11,089 nucleotides of DNA, taken from contig SXYY01000069.1 of assembly GCA_005788145.1 (NCBI GenBank), positions 1-11,089 of the forward strand, in the 5' to 3' direction. A model generated the notes under the pieces. The model did not search any database, had not been told where the DNA came from, and was given only the letters and a program-made list of their open reading frames with translations. Below, in pieces: positions 6,045 through 11,089 of the stretch (the first letter of the stretch is position 1; the number at the start of each line of letters is the position of its first letter). This DNA is from Bacteroidota bacterium. Lineage in GTDB: Bacteria > Bacteroidota > Bacteroidia > NS11-12g > UBA955. The position numbers were made by a program, and so were the translations under genes.

Positions 6045-8453
6045 CTACAAGAAATCGAAGAAATACTGACTGATCTTTTTGTACAAATGCACACGATCCG
6101 GACCAACCACATTGTGCTTGTGTCCCGGATACACAAAATAGTCCAATTGGGCATTTTTGGCCTTCACCGCCTTGTCTACAAACATCAAGCTGTGCTGCCA
6201 AACAACCACGTCATCATCGGCGCCGTGAATCATAAACAACCGACCTTGTAATTTATCAGCATAACCCAACAAATTGTTGTTTTTGTAGCCCTCTGGATTT
6301 TCTGCTGGGCGATCCATGTAGCGCTCAGTGTACATGATTTCGTAAAAGCTCCAGTCAATCACAGGTCCGCCTGCAACGCCCACTTTGTATTTGCCAGGAG
6401 TACGGGTCATCAAGCTGGTGGTCATGAACCCACCAAAACTCCATCCGTGAATACCAACCCGGGTAGAATCGCACCAAGACTGTGATTTCAACCATGCCAA
6501 ACCGTCTAATTGATCAGCCATTTCCGCTGTTCCTAACTGTCTGTGAACGGCATTTTCAAAAGCCAATCCACGATGCGCAGAACCTCGGTTATCTTGGGTA
6601 TAAACGATGTAGCCGTTTTCAGCCATGTAATGCATCCAAAGGTTTCCGCCGCCCAACCAGGAATTGGTAATCATTTGGGCATGAGGTCCGCCGTAAACGT
6701 AAACAACCACTGGGTATTTCTTTTTGGGATCGAAGTTGCTCGGATAGAAAATTCGATAGTATTGCTCAGTGCCATTCACCATCCGATTTTTCACTTCCAC
6801 TTTGCCTAGGCTCAAATTGGCGATGGGGTTGGGGGATTCAAAAAGCGATTTGAAATGATTGCCATTGCCAATAGTCATCGTGGCATTTTCAGGCATAGTA
6901 AATGTACTGACTTGAGCGCCCGGAATTTGATTTGATGGCATGTAACTGCTTATTGTTTTCACAACATCAATCGCAAAAATCTGTCGGGGTGTATAATAAC
7001 TCGAGTATATATCCAGCAAATAGCCATTTTTTGGATTGTAACTACATTTATTGGTACCCGCAAAAGGTGTGAGGTCATAAGAAGTTTCCTTGCTTCCCTT
7101 GGCGATGGGGGTTAACATCCCTTGTGCATTCACTTTGCTGTTTGCCCAATCCAAGGCATGTACATGTCGTTCCAATGGCGATGCAATAGTATTTTCAAAC
7201 AACACATACTTTCCGTCCTGTGTGAAACCCAAAACCTCTGTGACTTCCCAAGGTCCTTTGGTGATCTGCTTGATTACTGGCTTGCCTTTCACAAATCGGA
7301 ATAAATATAAGTGGTTCCATGCATCGGCCTCTGTCTGCAAGATGAAGTCCGTGTTTGAATTTGGGATGAAAATCGGACCGCTTTCGGGCTCTACGTATTT
7401 GGCGTGGCTCAACTGATAATCAACGCTCACCAATCCTCCCGAAACCGCATCGTATTTGCGCAGTTCCATTTTGTTCTGGTCGCGGTTGACCCAAATCACG
7501 TAAATGAATTTTCCATCGGGTGTCCATGTAATGTTGGTCAAATAATGATCGTAGCTCCCTTGGGTGTTCAAATAAACCAATCGATTGGATTCGATGTGAT
7601 AAACACCTACCGTTACTGTGTGACTGCTGTCGCCCGACATCGGATATTTGATACTGTTGGCCTTGGCCGGACGGGGTTGAATTCCAAACATAGGGTAGTC
7701 AGTGACCCTGCGCTCATCCATGCGATAGAATGCCAATTTATCATCGGCAGGAGACCAAAAGAGCCCTTTTGAAATGCCAAACTCATTGCGATGCACACTT
7801 TGGCCATAAACAATCCCATATCCACCATCTTCGGTAATGCGAATATCATTTCCTGATAACCTTGAATCGTTACCTGTGATATACAAGTCATTGTTTTTTA
7901 CTACACCAACCATGGAGCCTTTGCTCGAAAACTCTGTGGCTTGAATTTCGTCTTTCGGTAGATGAATGGAATAGCGCAATTGGACTGGTCCAACCATTAG
8001 GTTTTCTGTCACCGGCTTTTTGAAATCCACGGAAACCACAAATCTTCCGGCTTCAAACCATCCCTTGTAATCACCGGTCCAGTTGATGATAGGCATGCCA
8101 AAAAGATTGACATCTTCTCCAGTTGTTGCCTTAATTTCCGTTTTTGCAATATTGATGAATGAGTCAACTTTGATCAGCGGAGTTCTGACCAAGGATTGCA
8201 TATCAATGGTCAAAAACACACCATCTACCACTTCTGCCAATTGATTTTGGGTAATCCAGCCGTATAAACGCGCATTTTTTGGGTAGTATTTTGGGTTAAA
8301 ACAGTTTTCAATGGTGAGGCTGCCAACCTTGGTTTGGTCACTACCACCTTCTGCTGAGGTTATGTTAAAATTCACATCGGCCGTTTGACCGTGGAGAACA
8401 ATTGTTCCCAAGCAAACGATAATGGAAAAAATGCGGATAGAAATGCGGTCCAT
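6045..8453 (-). CDS. Exported S9-family (DPP-IV-like) serine peptidase
   Basis: An 802-aa prolyl-oligopeptidase-family enzyme. Residues 1-22 are a signal peptide (hydrophobic core IFSIIVCLGTIVL, then HGQ), so it acts in the periplasm or outside. Residues about 60-540 form a DPP-IV-type beta-propeller, with blades seen in SKGLFWSPADDKLAFYRMD, TNITWTPDGKFIYVIWVNRD and GFTQDGKYVLFE. The alpha/beta-hydrolase domain (about 555-802) has the full triad: Ser672 in GWSFGG, Asp746 in HGADDD, His780 in GHKHNV; YGGPH (587-591) is the likely oxyanion region. The N-terminus-binding pair Glu205-Glu206 of human DPP-IV appears as Asn224-Glu225 in HRNEFG, so strict Xaa-Pro dipeptidyl release is not certain. 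Start ATG 8453 gives a clean signal peptide. The gene is co-directional with, and 11 bp from, the HMG-CoA lyase gene, and divergent from dapD. It probably serves peptide scavenging. Family is secure, exact specificity is not. Confidence 0.93.
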   Translation of the reverse strand: MDRISIRIFSIIVCLGTIVLHGQTADVNFNITSAEGGSDQTKVGSLTIENCFNPKYYPKNARLYGWITQNQLAEVVDGVFLTIDMQSLVRTPLIKVDSFINIAKTEIKATTGEDVNLFGMPIINWTGDYKGWFEAGRFVVSVDFKKPVTENLMVGPVQLRYSIHLPKDEIQATEFSSKGSMVGVVKNNDLYITGNDSRLSGNDIRITEDGGYGIVYGQSVHRNEFGISKGLFWSPADDKLAFYRMDERRVTDYPMFGIQPRPAKANSIKYPMSGDSSHTVTVGVYHIESNRLVYLNTQGSYDHYLTNITWTPDGKFIYVIWVNRDQNKMELRKYDAVSGGLVSVDYQLSHAKYVEPESGPIFIPNSNTDFILQTEADAWNHLYLFRFVKGKPVIKQITKGPWEVTEVLGFTQDGKYVLFENTIASPLERHVHALDWANSKVNAQGMLTPIAKGSKETSYDLTPFAGTNKCSYNPKNGYLLDIYSSYYTPRQIFAIDVVKTISSYMPSNQIPGAQVSTFTMPENATMTIGNGNHFKSLFESPNPIANLSLGKVEVKNRMVNGTEQYYRIFYPSNFDPKKKYPVVVYVYGGPHAQMITNSWLGGGNLWMHYMAENGYIVYTQDNRGSAHRGLAFENAVHRQLGTAEMADQLDGLAWLKSQSWCDSTRVGIHGWSFGGFMTTSLMTRTPGKYKVGVAGGPVIDWSFYEIMYTERYMDRPAENPEGYKNNNLLGYADKLQGRLFMIHGADDDVVVWQHSLMFVDKAVKAKNAQLDYFVYPGHKHNVVGPDRVHLYKKISQYFFDFL

Positions 8454-8502
8454 AAATAGGGTTTCAGAAGTTTCTATCGCAAATTTGCTGAAAATTTATC
8501 AG
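8454..8502. promoter_or_regulatory. 49-bp divergent promoter region between S9 peptidase and dapD
   Basis: Both genes must start transcription in or near these 49 bases. At the centre is a perfect palindrome, GCAAATTTGC (8479-8488). It reads CAAATTTG on both strands, one base from the Bacteroidota -7 consensus TAnnTTTG. An inverted pair TTTCAG (8462-8467) and CTGAAA (8488-8493) flanks it. No matching -33 TTG is at the expected distance on either strand, so the promoter reading is tentative. Confidence 0.4.
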
Positions 8503-9318
8503 ATGACGGACATACAATCAATAATAGAAGCGGCTTGGGGCGATAGATCCTTGTTGAAAGATGCTAACACATTGAAAGCCATTGAATTTGTAATCGAAGA
8601 ACTCGACAAAGGAAGAATGCGTGTTGCCGAGCCTTTGCCGAATGGAGATTGGCAAGTGAATGATTGGATCAAGAAAGCGGTTATTTTATACTTCCCCACA
8701 AGGAGTATGGAAACCTTTCATGCCGGTCCGATGGAATTTCACGATAAAATGCCGTTAAAAAAGAATTTCGCGGAATTGGGAATCAGGGTCGTTCCTCACG
8801 CCGTGGCGCGACACGGGGCCTATATTTCTCCTGGCGTAATTTTAATGCCGTCTTACGTCAATATTGGCGCTTTTGTTGATGCAGGTACCATGGTCGATAC
8901 ATGGGCTACCGTTGGGTCTTGTGCGCAAATTGGTAAAAATGTGCATTTGAGTGGTGGTGTTGGCATAGGTGGCGTCTTGGAACCAGTACAAGCCGCTCCT
9001 GTGATCATCGAAGATGATTGTTTTGTGGGCAGTAGATGCATCGTGGTAGAAGGTGTAAGGGTAGGAAAGGAAGCCGTCTTGGGCGCAGGATTAACATTGA
9101 CCATGAGCACAAAGGTGATTGATGTGGAAACGGGTGAAGAATTACCCAAAGGTTACATTCCTGAGCGCAGTGTGGTCATCCCTGGGAACATCAAAAAGAC
9201 CTTCACCGGAGGTGATTTTTATGTACCCGCTGCACTCATCATTGGCAAGCGCAAACCCAGTACAGATTTAAAAACCTCGCTCAACGATGCCCTTCGCGAG
9301 CACAACGTAGCGGTTTAA
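8503..9318 (+). CDS. dapD: 2,3,4,5-tetrahydropyridine-2,6-dicarboxylate N-succinyltransferase
   Basis: A 271-aa cytoplasmic enzyme that transfers succinyl from succinyl-CoA to tetrahydrodipicolinate in the succinylase branch of diaminopimelate/lysine synthesis, supplying peptidoglycan and lysine. Residues 1-95 form the helical N-terminal domain (MTDIQSIIEAAW; NDWIKKAVILYF). Residues about 98-235 form the left-handed beta-helix of hexapeptide repeats. The family signature is nearly unbroken from MPSYVNIGAFVDAGTMVDTW (115-134) through SCAQIGKNVHLSGGVGIGG (139-157) and EP. The C-terminal strands (FYVPAALIIGKRK) complete the trimer-forming fold. Length matches the usual 270-275. The frame is open up to ATG 8422, but those extra residues would overlap the divergent peptidase gene and lack family similarity; ATG 8503 fits the E. 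coli N-terminus. A glycosyltransferase gene follows after 11 bp, so the two are probably co-transcribed. Confidence 0.97.
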   Translation: MTDIQSIIEAAWGDRSLLKDANTLKAIEFVIEELDKGRMRVAEPLPNGDWQVNDWIKKAVILYFPTRSMETFHAGPMEFHDKMPLKKNFAELGIRVVPHAVARHGAYISPGVILMPSYVNIGAFVDAGTMVDTWATVGSCAQIGKNVHLSGGVGIGGVLEPVQAAPVIIEDDCFVGSRCIVVEGVRVGKEAVLGAGLTLTMSTKVIDVETGEELPKGYIPERSVVIPGNIKKTFTGGDFYVPAALIIGKRKPSTDLKTSLNDALREHNVAV

Positions 9319-9329
9319 CGCATTCACAG

Positions 9330-10472
9330 ATGAAAATTGGATTCGATGCGAAGCGATTTTTCTTCAACCATTCCGGTTTGGGGAATTACTCGCGTAGCCT
9401 CATTGAATCCTTACTGAAACATTTTCCTGAGCATGAATATGTGCTGTATGTAGATCGACCAGACGTCCTCGAAAACGCCCATCCCGAAGCAAAACGCATC
9501 ATAGCGACCTACGGTGAAGGCGATAGAACCGATGGTTTTAAATCATCTTACACAATCGTCATGGTAGATGCCCCAAAATGGTGGCGAACTTGGGGTATGG
9601 GAAAAAGAGCCGCATCGGATGGGGTTGATGTGTTTCATGGTTTATCGAATGAATTGCCATGGGATTTGCCAAAGTCCGTTGCAGGAGTTTGCACCATTCA
9701 CGATGTGATTTATAAGGTGTTTCCGAGTTATTATCGTTGGTGGGACAGAGCCATCTATCATTGGAAAACCAACAAGGCGATCAATATTGCGTCTCAATTG
9801 GTGGTAACGAGCCAAACGACTCAAAAACAAGTAGAAGCATTCTATCCCCGGGCAAAAGGGCGGTCATCGGTCATTTATCAAGCCGTTGATGATGCCTACT
9901 ATTCAAAAGAGAATTCGCACCAATCCATTCAAGAAGAATTGCCTTATTTTGTGTATCAAAGCAGTTTTACCGACAGAAAGAACCACGCTGCGCTGATAGA
10001 AGCGTTTTCGTTGATCCAAAAACAGACCACTTGGAACTTGAAATTGGTTGGATTGTATGGGCCCACGCTTGAGGCAGCGCAAACGCAGATTGAATCACTG
10101 GGATTGTCGTCCAGAATAACATGCTGGATCGACCAGCCAAAAGAGGTTGTGATATCCGTCGTGAAAGGTGCCGCAGGGTTTGTGTATCCCAGTTTGAACG
10201 AGGGATTCGGCATTCCATTGGCGGAATCATTGGCGGCCAATTTGCCCATGGCGGTTTCGAACATAGAGGTTTTTAAGGAGTTGGTTGAAGACCTTCCTGT
10301 GTATTTTCATCCCAATAGGCCCGATGAAATGGCTGCGGCAATGATGTCCATTACCAATGCTGAGACGCAAGCCCAACAACGGTTGAAAAGGGATGGACTG
10401 CTGAAAAAAGTTGAAGCGCATTCCATCGCTGCACAATGGATCGACTTGTATTCAACGCTGATAAATCCCTAG
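9330..10472 (+). CDS. GT4-family (GT-B fold) glycosyltransferase
   Basis: A 380-aa glycosyltransferase with no signal peptide or membrane segment. The N-terminal Rossmann-like domain begins MKIGFDAKRFF and has the acceptor-side glycine loop SGLGNYSRSL (15-24). HDVIYKVFPSYY (124-135) and VVTSQTTQKQVEAFYP (158-173) are typical of the mannosyltransferase-like GT4 group. The C-terminal nucleotide-sugar domain begins near YFVYQSSFTDRKNHAALIEAF (206-226) and contains the EX7E motif, Glu291 and Glu299, in PSLNEGFGIPLAESLA. This motif marks retaining GT4 enzymes that use UDP- or GDP-sugars. It starts 11 bp after dapD, which suggests co-transcription, but lysine synthesis gives no clue to its acceptor. 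No other polysaccharide genes are visible, so a role in lipopolysaccharide, capsule or protein glycosylation cannot be chosen. The stop TAG at 10470-10472 overlaps the stop of the convergent barrel gene. Confidence 0.93.
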   Translation: MKIGFDAKRFFFNHSGLGNYSRSLIESLLKHFPEHEYVLYVDRPDVLENAHPEAKRIIATYGEGDRTDGFKSSYTIVMVDAPKWWRTWGMGKRAASDGVDVFHGLSNELPWDLPKSVAGVCTIHDVIYKVFPSYYRWWDRAIYHWKTNKAINIASQLVVTSQTTQKQVEAFYPRAKGRSSVIYQAVDDAYYSKENSHQSIQEELPYFVYQSSFTDRKNHAALIEAFSLIQKQTTWNLKLVGLYGPTLEAAQTQIESLGLSSRITCWIDQPKEVVISVVKGAAGFVYPSLNEGFGIPLAESLAANLPMAVSNIEVFKELVEDLPVYFHPNRPDEMAAAMMSITNAETQAQQRLKRDGLLKKVEAHSIAAQWIDLYSTLINP

Positions 10473-11089
10473 AATCCCAATCCCAAGCTCGTGGTGGCGT
10501 TGATAATATTGGTTCTTCTGCCACTAAAATGCGATTCTGTTTGCCACCATTTACATTCTGTTCTCCAATACAATTGATTGAATAACTTTCGATTAATCCC
10601 CAGTGCGGCACCGTATATTTTACCCATTACGTTGTTGTTCAAGTCTTGGTAATATTCAACCCTAGCGCTAACGTTTGTGTTGGGTGCAAATTCATAACTG
10701 CTTGCAAAATTGGCGTTACACCAAAATCCGTCGCGCCGAAATAGAGAGGTTGGGGGAATTGCCGGTGGGACTTTGTTTTCATCGTTTCCGGCATAGAGGC
10801 AGCTGGTGAACTTCCATTTGTTTCTCGAGCCAATCCAATAAACATCAGTAAAAATACGCGTGTGCGTGTTGCGATCTTGGTAATAAACGTTCCAATTAAT
10901 TAGGTTGTTGTTGTTAATGGTGAATTCAATCTGACTAGCCCATGCAGGCGGGAGTTGCCAATCTTCGTAGATGGTTTGCCAGCCATTGAGAAGGTATAGG
11001 CTACCCTTTATCCGGTTGTTTAGGGGCGATGTGATTTTTGCACCTGTGAGGTAGTAGGGACTGTATTCTGCGGCCAATGATCGGGTGTA
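10469..11089 (-). CDS. Outer-membrane beta-barrel protein, bbp2/OmpL-like porin family (C-terminal part)
   Basis: The frame is open to the right edge, so the 5' end lies outside the window; 206 residues are visible. The sequence is a series of alternating, aromatic-rich strands typical of outer-membrane barrels. It starts YTRSLAAEYSPYYLTGAKIT, followed by LNGWQTIYED, a pattern I associate with the putative beta-barrel porin-2 (OmpL-like) family common in Bacteroidota. Later strands include INWNVYYQDR, WKFTSCLYAGND, NVSARVEYYQD and ATTSLGLGF. The last residue is phenylalanine, the usual BAM recognition end of a barrel, so the C-terminus is intact. The region 94-115 (YAGNDENKVPPAIPPTSLFRRDG) is a probable loop rich in proline. 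Function is likely passive or unknown transport. Frame, barrel nature and C-terminus are seen directly; the family name is from recall of strand motifs. Confidence 0.83.
   Translation of the reverse strand, partial: YTRSLAAEYSPYYLTGAKITSPLNNRIKGSLYLLNGWQTIYEDWQLPPAWASQIEFTINNNNLINWNVYYQDRNTHTRIFTDVYWIGSRNKWKFTSCLYAGNDENKVPPAIPPTSLFRRDGFWCNANFASSYEFAPNTNVSARVEYYQDLNNNVMGKIYGAALGINRKLFNQLYWRTECKWWQTESHFSGRRTNIINATTSLGLGF

Noticed and set aside
5647..6069. 140-codon plus-strand open frame
   Set aside because: It lies almost entirely antisense to HMG-CoA lyase, has biased low-information composition and no recognisable domain.
6034..6201. N-terminal extension of HMG-CoA lyase up to ATG 6201
   Set aside because: It would overlap the S9 peptidase coding sequence, including its catalytic His780 region, and adds 56 residues not expected in the family.
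7404..7772. 122-codon plus-strand open frame
   Set aside because: Antisense to the beta-propeller of the S9 peptidase and without a recognisable family pattern.
8422..8502. Upstream starts for dapD at ATG 8422, 8431 or 8443
   Set aside because: They overlap the divergent peptidase gene and lie outside the usual DapD N-terminus, which aligns from ATG 8503.

Overview
The window looks like a chromosomal segment of a Bacteroidota (Bacteroidetes) bacterium. Three things point there: a type IX secretion (T9SS) C-terminal sorting domain on the first gene, an S9 peptidase and an HMG-CoA lyase with motifs typical of that phylum, and a bbp2/OmpL-like outer-membrane barrel fragment at the right edge. 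Base composition looks moderate and fairly even. I see no insertion sequence, integrase, CRISPR array, tRNA or rRNA, so nothing marks the region as mobile.

Layout, left to right. (1) 3-614 (+): end of a secreted PKD-repeat protein with a T9SS sorting domain. (2) 611-2506 (+): an LtaS-like membrane sulfatase/phosphoglycerol transferase overlapping gene 1 by four bases (GTGA). A strong intrinsic-terminator-like hairpin lies inside its first codons. (3) 2571-4587 (+): a compact signalling cluster made of a 72-aa predicted secreted peptide, a LytS-type histidine kinase with a TTG start behind a perfect Shine-Dalgarno sequence, and an overlapping LytTR response regulator, closed by a terminator. 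(4) 4588-4838: a 251-bp AT-rich spacer dense in CAAT/ATTG motifs, then a small XRE-type HTH regulator (4839-5159, +). (5) 8453-5161 (-): a two-gene unit encoding an exported S9/DPP-IV-like peptidase and an HMG-CoA lyase. (6) 8503-10472 (+): dapD (lysine/diaminopimelate synthesis) and a GT4 glycosyltransferase, divergent from the peptidase across 49 bp. (7) 10469-11089 (-): C-terminal part of an outer-membrane beta-barrel protein, convergent with the glycosyltransferase and sharing a CTAG that holds both stop codons.

Most genes are recognisable housekeeping or envelope functions. The least ordinary parts are the unidentified small exported peptide joined to the LytS/LytTR pair, which could be a ligand-sensor-regulator module (inference only), and the terminator-like hairpin embedded in translated sequence just after a stop/start overlap, which could make expression of the LtaS-like gene depend on translation of the gene before it (also inference).
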